Source of the DNA: JBBDRJ01 sp963766295
Lineage (GTDB): Bacteria > Actinomycetota > JAICYB01
Direction of reading: 5' to 3'
NCBI GenBank assembly: GCA_963766295.1
Contig: CAVXYW010000001.1
Location: 620,001 to 684,000, forward strand
Length of the DNA: 64,000 bases
Shown here: piece by piece, positions 15,500 through 24,170 of the stretch
Layout: each line of letters begins with the position of its first letter
Numbering within the stretch: position 1 is the first letter of the stretch
The notes under the pieces: generated by a model
What the model saw: only the letters and a program-made list of their open reading frames with translations
The model's database searches: none
Told to the model about the DNA's origin: nothing
Program-made: the position numbers and the translations under genes

Positions 15500-16708
15500 G
15501 TGAGCGAAAGCCTGGGAGCTCCCGTCGGATCGATGCGCCTTGCTGTGGTCGTCCCGCGCTACGGACGAAACCTTTGGGGCGGAGCGGAGCTGCACGGTCG
15601 CTGGCTGGCGCAACGATTGGCCGGCGCCGGCCACAGCGTGGATGTGTTGACTACATGCGCAGTGAACCATTGGACGTGGGCCAACGATCTGCCGGCCGGC
15701 GAGGAAACCGACGGAGATGTGCGAGTGCTTCGCTTCCCTACGACGGGTCGAGATCTCGGCATCCACGGTGAGCTCGACAGAGCGATGTCGGTCGGTTTCA
15801 AGTTGAGTCCCGACGAAGAGCACCTTTGGCTTCGACACGGAGGCTCGTCCCAGGCGATGGAAGACCATCTGCGCGCGCGCGGTCAGGACTATGACGCGGT
15901 TCTCGCGCTGCCTTATCTGTTCGGCACGACCTACTACGCGTTCGCCGCGAACTCTTCCAACTTCGTGCTCATACCGTGCCTGCACGACGAGGCCTTCGCG
16001 TACCTGGGGTTCGTAAAGGAGATGCTGAGTGGTGCCGCCGGAGTGATGTTCAACACGGATGCGGAAGCAGAGCTTGCGCGACGGATCTGTCCGGACCTTG
16101 CACCGTGGGGAGTAGTCGGTGTTGGACTTGACGTCCCGGACCGTTCTGAGATTCCGCCACCACCGGCCGGTCCTCCCAGCATCTTGTATGTCGGACGACG
16201 TGAGGGAGGCAAGAACACCCACGTCCTCATCGATTACTTCCTGCACTACAAGTCGCGGCGCAAGAACGATCTCGTGTTGAAGTTCTCAGGGGCGGGCGAC
16301 CCGGTTCCAAAGCGGGACGACATCGTCGAGCTGCACAACGACTTGGATGCGAGTGTGTTCTCGGTTTTCAGCCAGGCGACCATCGCGTGTCAGCCGAGCA
16401 TCAACGAGTCGCTGTCGATCGTGTTGCTGGAGGCATGGGGTGCGCTTCGTCCCACGCTGGTCAATGGAGCCTGCGAAGTGACGAGGCAGCACTGCGAACG
16501 TTCGAACGGGGGTCTGTGGTTTTCCTCATACGCAGAGTTCGAGGAAGCGGTCGAACGGATCATCACCTCACCCGACTTGGGATCGGCACTCGGCCGAAAC
16601 GGCCGGGTGTACGTAGAACGCGAGTACTCCTGGCCGGCCGTGCTCGAGCGGTTCCATGCGGCCATGACACGCGTCCTCGCGCGGCGTCCGTCACTGGTCG
16701 GTGAATGA
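15500..16708 (+). CDS. GT4-like glycosyltransferase
   Basis: A 402-residue GT-B-fold enzyme. The N-terminal half begins MRLAVVVPRYGRNLWGGAEL, with a glycine-rich acceptor loop. The C-terminal half has ILYVGRREGGKNTHVLIDYF and the donor-binding end region QPSINESLSIVLLEAWGALRPTLVNG, which matches the E-x7-E nucleotide-sugar motif of GT4 enzymes. It probably adds one sugar to the lipid-linked chain at the cytoplasmic face. The GTG start is 10 nt after the previous stop; the ATG at 15533 is a credible alternative because homology begins there. The stop overlaps the next gene by 8 nt. Confidence 0.88.
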   Translation: MSESLGAPVGSMRLAVVVPRYGRNLWGGAELHGRWLAQRLAGAGHSVDVLTTCAVNHWTWANDLPAGEETDGDVRVLRFPTTGRDLGIHGELDRAMSVGFKLSPDEEHLWLRHGGSSQAMEDHLRARGQDYDAVLALPYLFGTTYYAFAANSSNFVLIPCLHDEAFAYLGFVKEMLSGAAGVMFNTDAEAELARRICPDLAPWGVVGVGLDVPDRSEIPPPPAGPPSILYVGRREGGKNTHVLIDYFLHYKSRRKNDLVLKFSGAGDPVPKRDDIVELHNDLDASVFSVFSQATIACQPSINESLSIVLLEAWGALRPTLVNGACEVTRQHCERSNGGLWFSSYAEFEEAVERIITSPDLGSALGRNGRVYVEREYSWPAVLERFHAAMTRVLARRPSLVGE

Positions 16709-18482
16709 CGTAATGCTCGTAGAAGAGCGAGGTAGGCAGCTCTCCGAAGACCCCGGATCTGTTTGGCGCCAGATCTTGTTGCGTCCCGCTGCGCGCTCCT
16801 GCATCGAGATCCTTCTTTTCTTATTCGGATCGGTGGTCATGACCTGGCCCCTCGTGATCCACCTTTCCGACCGCGTATTGGCCCGGGGAGATCCGCTCCT
16901 TACGTCGTGGATCCTTCCGTGGACGGTTCATGCGATCGGGACTCAGCCGCTGCATTTCTTCAACGGCAACATCTTTCACCCCGAGCCCGGCGCCCTCGCG
17001 TACAGCGACCACATGCTCGCTGCGACTCCGATCGCCGCAGGAGCCTGGTTGATGACGGGCGACGGCATCTTGGTCAACAACGTCACGGTAATCGCGTTGA
17101 TCGCGTTGGGTGGTTGGTCGGCCTACCGGCTTGCGCTCGACGTTACCGGAAGCCGAACTTCGGCAGCTGTGGGCGGGGTCATCTTCGCGTTTTGTCCCGC
17201 CATCTTTTTTCACCTAACACACGCGCCTTTGCTGATCACTTACGCATTACCGGCAACTTGGCTGTTTGCGCGTCGAGTTGCGCGCGAGGCTCGGCTGCGT
17301 GATGCCCTGGGGCTGGCTGCGTTCTGGACGCTTTCGATTCTCTCCAGCTGGTACTACGGCGTTTTCGTTTCTTTGTCGCTTGTCGTTCTGCTGACCGCCG
17401 AGGCCGTCCTGAGGCGGAGGATCATCGATCTGCGCCGACTTGCGGTGACGATCGCGGTCGTCGCCGCGATCGTCGGCTTTGTGGCCTTCGCGTTTTCGCG
17501 TCCCTATACCTCGGTTCAGGATCGCTACCCGCAGGCCACGCGGCCGCTGAGCGAAGCAGTGCACTACTCGATAAAGCCGAACTCGTTGATCGCTGCACCA
17601 CCGGAAAACCTGCTGTACGGCGACCTAACCGAGAGCTTCCGTTCGCGCGAGGCTTATATCGAAAAGAGCCTCTTTACCGGACTTGTCCCACTGGTGCTGG
17701 CCGTCGTTGGTGTTGTTGGCGCGGTGAGGCGACGCCGAACGCGGGAAAGTCTTCCGTGGCTGATAACCGGCGGGGCGATGATGATCATCGCCTTCGGACC
17801 GATCGTGAATCTGTTCGGAAAGGATGTGCGGTTTCCCTTCTATTACCTCTACCAATGGTTCGAACCGCTTCGCTTCATCCGCGCGCCGGGACGTGCGGCC
17901 GTCCTGGTCATGCTCGCCCTTTCGGTCCTAGCGGCTCAGGCGATCGCCCGGATCGGCTCGGCGAGAACGAAGCAGGCCGTGGCACTGGTCGCGCTCGTCT
18001 TGGTCGGATTGGAGTACGCGAACGTTCCGCTGCCCCTGACGAACGCGCCACGTTCCTCAGCAGTTCATCGGGAACTGGCCTCGTCGGAAATAGAAGGCGC
18101 AGTGGTCGAGCTGCCGACAGTCGTGTTGGACGAACAGGGTGAAGCGGTTCGGCTTACGCGGCGACGCGAGGCGGAGTATGCGGCATTCTCTACCGAGCAT
18201 TGGCGCCCGCTCCTCAACGGTTACAGCGGTTTCTCTCCGCCTACTCACAAGCAGATGGTTAGGGAGATGCAGAGTTTTCCAAGCGAGAGTTCGGTGAGGT
18301 TTCTTCGCGAGCGAGGTGTTGTGTTCGTCGTGATCCATTACGAGAGGGTTATCGGGAGCCCGTGGGCGCCACTAGCCGACGGCCTCGACGATCCGAACTT
18401 CCGGCTGAAACTCGACGACGGACGGGCGCGTCTCTATCAGCTGCTTCCGTCTGGAAATCCCGACTCGGCGAGATTTCCCTAG
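16701..18482 (+). CDS. Polytopic membrane protein, GT-C/YfhO-like
   Basis: A 593-residue membrane protein with about ten to twelve helices. After the first helix comes the loop DRVLARGDPLLTSWILPW, with an acidic pair of the type used by GT-C glycosyltransferases. Helices run to about residue 430, followed by a soluble C-terminal domain of about 150 residues (from ALVLVGLEYANVPLPL onwards), as in YfhO and related proteins. The predicted role is a polyprenyl-phosphate-sugar-dependent transferase on the outer face that decorates the exported glycan. The GTG start overlaps the previous gene by 8 nt; an in-frame ATG lies at 16713. The next gene starts immediately after its stop. Confidence 0.75.
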   Translation: MNDVMLVEERGRQLSEDPGSVWRQILLRPAARSCIEILLFLFGSVVMTWPLVIHLSDRVLARGDPLLTSWILPWTVHAIGTQPLHFFNGNIFHPEPGALAYSDHMLAATPIAAGAWLMTGDGILVNNVTVIALIALGGWSAYRLALDVTGSRTSAAVGGVIFAFCPAIFFHLTHAPLLITYALPATWLFARRVAREARLRDALGLAAFWTLSILSSWYYGVFVSLSLVVLLTAEAVLRRRIIDLRRLAVTIAVVAAIVGFVAFAFSRPYTSVQDRYPQATRPLSEAVHYSIKPNSLIAAPPENLLYGDLTESFRSREAYIEKSLFTGLVPLVLAVVGVVGAVRRRRTRESLPWLITGGAMMIIAFGPIVNLFGKDVRFPFYYLYQWFEPLRFIRAPGRAAVLVMLALSVLAAQAIARIGSARTKQAVALVALVLVGLEYANVPLPLTNAPRSSAVHRELASSEIEGAVVELPTVVLDEQGEAVRLTRRREAEYAAFSTEHWRPLLNGYSGFSPPTHKQMVREMQSFPSESSVRFLRERGVVFVVIHYERVIGSPWAPLADGLDDPNFRLKLDDGRARLYQLLPSGNPDSARFP

Positions 18483-19571
18483 ATGCGACGTCCCGAAGTT
18501 CACCAGTTCCTTCCGAACCTCGGTTTCCGCGATGCGGTCGGCAATCACACGTTGGCTACGAGGCGAGCGCTGGCCGAATCCGGCATACGTGGGGAGATCT
18601 GGGCCGAGGACATACACGGAGAGCACAGGACCGAGGCGCGTCGGCTATTTGACTACCCGCGCCAGCGAACGGCAAGGAAAGGGACCAACCTCATCCTCTA
18701 TCAGGCGTCGACGGGATCAAGCGGTATGGCCAGTTTCCTTGCGGAGCGACCCGAGAAACGTCTGATCTACTACCACAACATCACTCCTGCGAGGTTCTTC
18801 GAGCCCTACGAACCTCACGCCGCAGTCGTGCTCGAAAGGGGCCGACTCGAGCTCCGCCAGTTATGCGCCGGCGTAACGCATGGGATGGCGAACTCCGAAT
18901 TCTCGGCAAGCGAGCTGCGCGAGATGGGTGTCGAGAACGTCGCCGTCATTCCGCCCTACGCCCCGTCGTTACAGGCTGAACCCGATCAGAGTCACAGCGA
19001 ATGGCTCAGACAAACGAAGCGTGGAGTCGACCTCCTCTTCGTCAGCCGCGTATCACCCCACAAGGGCCACATGCACTTGCTCAGAGCTTTCGCCGCGCTC
19101 CGCGCGAACGCGTCGGCTCCTCCTCGGCTCTTCGTTGTGGGCGCTTGGGGGCCTCCGTCGTATATGTCGGCGATCAACGGGCTTCGCCAAAAGCTGGGTG
19201 TGGAAGGAATGGTCTTCTGTGGATCGATCACCGACGAGCGTGTGGCTGCGCATTACAAGGAGGCCGACATCTATCTCTGTTTGTCGGAACACGAAGGGTT
19301 TGGCGTTCCGGTCATCGAAGCGATGCGTGCCGGTACAGTCGTCGTGGCGTATGAAGGCGGTGCCGTGGCGGAAACGCTTGGAGGCGCGGGGGTTCTCCTC
19401 CATTCGCTCGACCCTCTTCTTGTGGCCGAAGTGATCGACCGCGTTGCGGGTGACGAAGACCTACGCAAGCAGATTGTGGATCGCCAGCACGAGCGCGTGC
19501 TCGAGATCGAGCGTGCTCCACGTGACGAGTTGCTCACCGCTTGCGTGCAGGCCGCGATAGAACCTCGTTGA
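18483..19571 (+). CDS. GT4 family glycosyltransferase
   Basis: A 362-residue GT-B enzyme beginning exactly after the previous stop codon. The N-terminal acceptor domain includes HQFLPNLGFRDAVGNHTL. The donor domain carries DLLFVSRVSPHKGHMHLLRAF, then the GT4 signature ADIYLCLSEHEGFGVPVIEAM with both conserved glutamates, and GTVVVAYEGGAVAETLGGAG. Mannose- or deoxyhexose-type donors are common for this clade; the exact sugar cannot be read. Tight spacing on both sides makes it part of one transcript with the surrounding membrane proteins. Confidence 0.92.
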   Translation: MRRPEVHQFLPNLGFRDAVGNHTLATRRALAESGIRGEIWAEDIHGEHRTEARRLFDYPRQRTARKGTNLILYQASTGSSGMASFLAERPEKRLIYYHNITPARFFEPYEPHAAVVLERGRLELRQLCAGVTHGMANSEFSASELREMGVENVAVIPPYAPSLQAEPDQSHSEWLRQTKRGVDLLFVSRVSPHKGHMHLLRAFAALRANASAPPRLFVVGAWGPPSYMSAINGLRQKLGVEGMVFCGSITDERVAAHYKEADIYLCLSEHEGFGVPVIEAMRAGTVVVAYEGGAVAETLGGAGVLLHSLDPLLVAEVIDRVAGDEDLRKQIVDRQHERVLEIERAPRDELLTACVQAAIEPR

Positions 19572-21592
19572 TACCGAGCCGGCTCGAACGCTTCCTCGTC
19601 CTCGCCCTCACCGGTCTGGTCGGGTTCGCTCTCGTTGCGATTCCGCTCGCCATGCTCGGTTTGTTCCTTCCTCTCCCGGTAGGAATCGCTACCGCAGTCG
19701 CTTGGCTCGGGCTTTGGAAGTTGTGGGGACGAGGCCCGCACACCGAACAGGACGCGGCCGTTTCGGCGCGCGGCAAGCAGGCAACGGCTGTCACGCTCCT
19801 CGCCGTCCTGGTGCTCACCGGCTTGAACTTCCGTTATTCCTCGCAGCATCTGCTCACGGAACGCGACCCCGGCGTCTACAACACGACGGCAGGTTCGATC
19901 GCGCGCACCGGTGGCATCGTCATCGAGCCGGAGAGTGACACGTACAGCGGTGTAACAAGCGAGGATCGCATCCAGTACGAGGCGGCCGGGTATTGGCGCG
20001 ATCCCGACGACGGGCGGATATATCCGCAATTCGTCCATCTCTTCCCAACAACGCTTGCGGCTTCGTCATGGGTCGTCGGCGTTCGCGGGATGCTGAAGAT
20101 GAACGCTCTGTTCGGTGGGCTCGCGCTTCTTGTGTTCTTTGCGTTCTGCGCTCGCCTGGTACCGGTCTGGGCCGCCGTCGGTGCGACGATCGCGCTCGGG
20201 CTGAACCTCGCGCAGGTCAACTTCACCCGCGACTCTTATACAGAGATCCTGACCCAGATCCTTTTGTTCGGCGGACTGTGGGCGTTGATGAGTGCGCGAT
20301 CGAATCGGAGCTGGCGCCGAGCTCTCATCGCCGGGCTTCTGCTCGGCGCTGCGTGCATGGCCCGCGCCGACGCCTTCGTTTTTATGGTTCCACTCGCGGC
20401 GTTCATCGTCTACGAGCTGGTTGCGCAGGATCGCCGTGATCGCTCGCTGCCAAAGTACCTCGGCGCACTAGGCGCCGGTGCTGCCGTGACGACCGTGCTG
20501 GCCGCGATCGATCTGGCTGTTTTCAGTCCCTCTTATCTGGACGACAACTGGGAGTCGCTTCGGTTCGGTTTCATCGCCCTTGTCGCCGTGGTTGTTGGCG
20601 GAGCTGCTTATGTCGTACTGCGTCCTCGATTGAGCGGCACCCGCGAGTGGCTGTTCCGGCACAGGTCGCTGATCGCTTCGGGAGCGGCGATCGGACTGGT
20701 GTTTCTAGCGGTGCTCACCTATTACGTCCGACCTCACATCCAGTCGACGTACGCGGACAAACCGAGCAGCGTCGTCGAGATGGTTCAGATGCAAGAGGGG
20801 CTAGTCGTCGACGGCAACCGCACATACGCCGAGCGGAGTCTCGAGTGGCTCGGACTGTACATAGGCCCGCTGGCGTTGTGGGCGGGGATCTTGGGCCTGG
20901 CGGCGATGACGCGAGAGATCCTGCTCGGGCAGTCTCGCCGTGCCGTTCCCTTCCTGCTGGCGATGATGCCCATGACGGCTTATTACATCTGGGATCCGGG
21001 CATCACGCCGGACCATGTCTGGGCGTTGCGCAGGTTCCTGCCCATCACCATCCCCGGTCTGATCTTCTGCTGCTTCTGGCTTCTGGGACGAGTCTGGAGG
21101 GCCGCGGGACCCGGACGTAACGGATCGATCACCCGCGCCTTGGTGCTCGGTGCAGCGTTGTGGGCCGTCCTGTTCCCGGCCTGGACGCTCGAGCCGTTCG
21201 TTCGCGAGCGGAGCCAAGTCGGAGTCTTGAATGCGACGGATCGGTTCTGTTCGCACCTACCCGAAGACGCTGCCGTGGTCGTCGCTCAGACCCTGAACCT
21301 CGATCAGAACTACATGCAAACGGTCCGCTCGTTCTGTGAGGTGCCGGTAGCCAGCGCTCCGATGGATCAGCCGATGGATTTCTATGCAGAGCTTGCTGCA
21401 CGTTGGGCAGCGAGAGGCCGTGTCCTGTATGTGGTGTCGCCGCAGATGCACTTCGGCACTTTCTGGCCACGTGCATCGACCGAGATCGCATCGACAAGAT
21501 ATCGGAGCATCGAGAAGACCCTCCAAGGACGCCCGGACGGATTCGAGTTCTCCGAGTTCGCGCTTTTCGTCCGCAGGATCGAACCGAACTAG
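19568..21592 (+). CDS. Large polytopic GT-C-like membrane glycosyltransferase (PMT/ArnT type)
   Basis: The preferred start is a TTG at 19568 in a TTGA overlap with the preceding stop, giving about 674 residues; a TTG 27 nt upstream is also open. There are about twelve helices. The first extracytoplasmic loop holds SQHLLTERDPGVYNTTAGSIARTG, an acidic motif like the catalytic loop of dolichyl-phosphate-mannose and ArnT-type transferases. A soluble C-terminal region of about 130 residues follows the last helix. It probably transfers a sugar from a polyprenyl carrier onto the exported polymer or a surface protein. Its stop shares a palindromic CTAG with the convergent amidase gene. Confidence 0.8.
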   Translation: MIPSRLERFLVLALTGLVGFALVAIPLAMLGLFLPLPVGIATAVAWLGLWKLWGRGPHTEQDAAVSARGKQATAVTLLAVLVLTGLNFRYSSQHLLTERDPGVYNTTAGSIARTGGIVIEPESDTYSGVTSEDRIQYEAAGYWRDPDDGRIYPQFVHLFPTTLAASSWVVGVRGMLKMNALFGGLALLVFFAFCARLVPVWAAVGATIALGLNLAQVNFTRDSYTEILTQILLFGGLWALMSARSNRSWRRALIAGLLLGAACMARADAFVFMVPLAAFIVYELVAQDRRDRSLPKYLGALGAGAAVTTVLAAIDLAVFSPSYLDDNWESLRFGFIALVAVVVGGAAYVVLRPRLSGTREWLFRHRSLIASGAAIGLVFLAVLTYYVRPHIQSTYADKPSSVVEMVQMQEGLVVDGNRTYAERSLEWLGLYIGPLALWAGILGLAAMTREILLGQSRRAVPFLLAMMPMTAYYIWDPGITPDHVWALRRFLPITIPGLIFCCFWLLGRVWRAAGPGRNGSITRALVLGAALWAVLFPAWTLEPFVRERSQVGVLNATDRFCSHLPEDAAVVVAQTLNLDQNYMQTVRSFCEVPVASAPMDQPMDFYAELAARWAARGRVLYVVSPQMHFGTFWPRASTEIASTRYRSIEKTLQGRPDGFEFSEFALFVRRIEPN

Positions 21593-24015
21593 TTTCCTCG
21601 CAGCGGCGGCCGTGCGATGACCGACGGCGGGGGGCCACCCGTTTCGGCCGCAAGCATCACTGTCGTGCCCACCTTGGCCAGCGTTGGGAACCCGCCCTCT
21701 TGCGAAGATCCACCGGCTTGGCTGAAGCCTCGCCACGATCCGGTCGGTGAGCGCACGTTGAAGTAAAGAACCGGGCTCGTTCTGCCTCGGATGACGAGCA
21801 TCACGTCCTCACCGGCCGTGATGAGTGCGGGCTCCGATCCTCCTTCCGTTCCGCTACCGATGCGGCGCCAGCCGCTCCAGTTTCCGATGGTTCCTGCGGA
21901 TTGATAGATGTTCGTCGACGAGTTTCCTCGAACGGCTACGAGGAATCCCTCCTTGACCGCTGTGATCGCCGGACGGATGCCAGACCACTTCGACCCGCCG
22001 GCTGTCGTCCAACTGCTTCGCCAGCTCTTGCCGGGGTCGAGTTTGTTGGCGTAGAGCACGTTTCCTTCGCCGACAACGATGGACATCACGTCGCCGCCCG
22101 CGCCTCCGGCAAGGACCGGTTGTGTGCCGTGTGCGCCGGAACCGCCGACGCGTTTCCATGTAGACCAACCGCCTTTGTAGCGGTTCCAGTAGAGGCCGCC
22201 GTCGGTGCCCTCGACCATGACGTGGATCGTCCCGGCCGAATCGGCTGCGATGCCCAAGTCCCTTCCTCGATTGCTCGAAGTACCGATGCGACGCCAGCCT
22301 CCGAAGCTTCCGTTCGTTTCGATGCGTCCGTGGTAGAGGTTCGAGTTCGTTCCTCTAATGACCGCGTGCAACGTTCCGTTCGCGTCTGCGACGAACCCCA
22401 AGCGTCCTTCGCCCGCTGCGAAGTCTCCTCCGCCACCCAGCCTTCGCGCAGCGCCCCATTCGCTGCCGGACCATTGGTTTTGGTAGACGGCACCGTTGGG
22501 CGCGCGGGAGACCATGTGGAACTGACCCTTGCGAGCACCGACCCCGGGGGCCTCTCGCTGGTCGAGGATCGTGCCGGCGGGAGTCCATGCGCCCCAGGGG
22601 CTTCGGAAGAGCCCGGCGTCGACCTTGGCCGGCGTGGCGCCCGACGATCCTTGCGAAGCCTCGAACTCAACCTTGTAGTACCCGTGAGGTGCTGCTTGGC
22701 CGGCGGAGTCGAGGCCGTTCCAATTGACGTCGGGTTGGCCACTTCCCGTCCAGGAGCGAAGCTGGTTCCCGCTCGCATTGCGCACACGTATGCGCCACGA
22801 GTTCGCGCCGGCCGTCGTCGCGCGTAACCGTTGCTGATCGCCGGAACCATCGCCGTTCGGAGTGAAGACAGGTGGGCTGGCGATCGGGTTGAAGATCTTG
22901 GGCAGACCGCGATCGTGAACGGCCGAACGCAGCGATCCGAGACGGGACATGACTCTGTCGCCCGGACACTGCGTCGATTGAGTGTCGCGGTGTCCGACGA
23001 TCGTTGGGATGTTCACCGACTGTCCGGCCGGGTATTTCTGGCTTCCGCCCGAAACGACGGTTAGTGATCCCTTCGGGTTCACGTGATGCAGATCGAGTTT
23101 CCACGCGAGCAGGTTCCGTAATGAATCCATGGCTGCGCCCGGCGGATCCGACGATTGGAACGTCCCGATAAGTGATGCGCCGGTAGAGCCCGTGTTGAAT
23201 CCTTGCGCGTGAGCTCCGATAACGGCGTCGCGGATCCCGCCGGCGCGTCCCTCGAAGACCTTTCCGTATTTATCGATCATGAAGTTGTAGCCGACGTCGT
23301 CCCAGCCGTTTACGCCTACGTGGTACTGGTACGTCGACCGCACTATCGCCGGACTGTCGGCAGCCGAGTAGCTGTTGCTCGTGGCCGTGTGGTGGACGAC
23401 GGCGAACTTGACCGTCTGCGCGTACGACGGACAGCACTTGCGCAGGTTCTCATCGGCGCCCCAACCGGAACGCGAAACGATGCCCGGCATCCCCGGAGCG
23501 GCGTCGGCGGCGTCCGACGCCGTCGCAGGATCGGGACCCGGATTCAGGAGATGCAGCCGGGCGTTCGCGGGCGGTGTGCCGTCCCACTTGACCTGAGCGA
23601 AGCGCGCTTCGCCGACCCACAAGGGTTCGGTCGTGTCGGCGCGCGATCGCTCCGCCGATCCGGGGTCGGGACCTATGTCGGTCATCTCCAGTTCGGTCCA
23701 GGCGCTCCAGTCTTTGCCGTCTCCACTTGTTCGAAGGAAGGCGGCACCTTCGGTTGTTGAGGTGGCCGGCCACGACGCGCCGATCATTCGAAAACGCTTC
23801 GAAGTGCTCAGAGCTGGGCTGATCCATTCGGCTGAAGCGGATCCCAGCCGCTCGAAATGCAGTACCAGTCTGTCGTGGTGCGGCTTTCCGAGCCGAGGCA
23901 GCGGAGTTGCCGGCAGGACGAGGACGAGGACGAAGGCGGCGGCGGCGACGGCCAATCGAGTAAGCAGGGAAGAGATCGCTGAGGGGGGTTGGCTTCGCGT
24001 CGCTAGGCGAGTCAT
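21589..24015 (-). CDS. Secreted PGRP-type N-acetylmuramoyl-L-alanine amidase with Ig-like domain and PLL-like propeller
   Basis: An 808-residue exported wall hydrolase. A signal peptide or anchor (about 18-40) is followed by a beta-rich region. Next is an Amidase_2/PGRP domain (about 165-330), with the first zinc histidine in FAVVHHTATSNSY, YNFMIDKYGKVFEGRAGG, and the second histidine and cysteine in IVGHRDTQSTQCPGD. A FlgD-like Ig domain follows (PPVFTPNGDGSGDQ to HGYYKVEFEA). From about residue 470 to the end there are about seven blades with repeated W(S/G)xWxRxG motifs, such as GWSTWKRVGG and NWSGWRRIGSG, as in PLL-type lectin propellers. It should cleave the amide between MurNAc and the peptide. 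It is divergent from a SpoIID gene with the same propeller. Confidence 0.92.
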   Translation of the reverse strand: MTRLATRSQPPSAISSLLTRLAVAAAAFVLVLVLPATPLPRLGKPHHDRLVLHFERLGSASAEWISPALSTSKRFRMIGASWPATSTTEGAAFLRTSGDGKDWSAWTELEMTDIGPDPGSAERSRADTTEPLWVGEARFAQVKWDGTPPANARLHLLNPGPDPATASDAADAAPGMPGIVSRSGWGADENLRKCCPSYAQTVKFAVVHHTATSNSYSAADSPAIVRSTYQYHVGVNGWDDVGYNFMIDKYGKVFEGRAGGIRDAVIGAHAQGFNTGSTGASLIGTFQSSDPPGAAMDSLRNLLAWKLDLHHVNPKGSLTVVSGGSQKYPAGQSVNIPTIVGHRDTQSTQCPGDRVMSRLGSLRSAVHDRGLPKIFNPIASPPVFTPNGDGSGDQQRLRATTAGANSWRIRVRNASGNQLRSWTGSGQPDVNWNGLDSAGQAAPHGYYKVEFEASQGSSGATPAKVDAGLFRSPWGAWTPAGTILDQREAPGVGARKGQFHMVSRAPNGAVYQNQWSGSEWGAARRLGGGGDFAAGEGRLGFVADANGTLHAVIRGTNSNLYHGRIETNGSFGGWRRIGTSSNRGRDLGIAADSAGTIHVMVEGTDGGLYWNRYKGGWSTWKRVGGSGAHGTQPVLAGGAGGDVMSIVVGEGNVLYANKLDPGKSWRSSWTTAGGSKWSGIRPAITAVKEGFLVAVRGNSSTNIYQSAGTIGNWSGWRRIGSGTEGGSEPALITAGEDVMLVIRGRTSPVLYFNVRSPTGSWRGFSQAGGSSQEGGFPTLAKVGTTVMLAAETGGPPPSVIARPPLRGN

Positions 24016-24170
24016 CGAGCTCCTGGGGGCGTGGGCGAACGCGGGAAAGTCTAGCCCCGCATGTGCGGATTGACCGCGAATCGGACATTTGGGGCGCTGG
24101 AAGCGTGGAATCTAAACCTCAACTTTAAACTCTAGAAACAGAACTTTACGATGATAAACTCTGCCATCAC
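24016..24170. promoter_or_regulatory. AT-rich divergent promoter region with repeated AACTTTA / TAAACTCT motifs
   Basis: This 155-bp gap serves both the amidase and the SpoIID gene. The right half is far more AT-rich than the surrounding sequence. AACTTTA occurs at 24121-24127 and 24142-24148, 21 bp apart (two helical turns). TAAACTCT occurs at 24126-24133 and 24155-24162. This looks like a partly duplicated operator or promoter block, with GATAAA at 24153-24158 as a possible -10 for the SpoIID gene. The regulator is unknown. Confidence 0.5.

Noticed and set aside
22600..22870. FlgD-like domain in the amidase as evidence for flagella
   Set aside because: This Ig-like fold is a common module in secreted proteins; no flagellar gene lies in the window.
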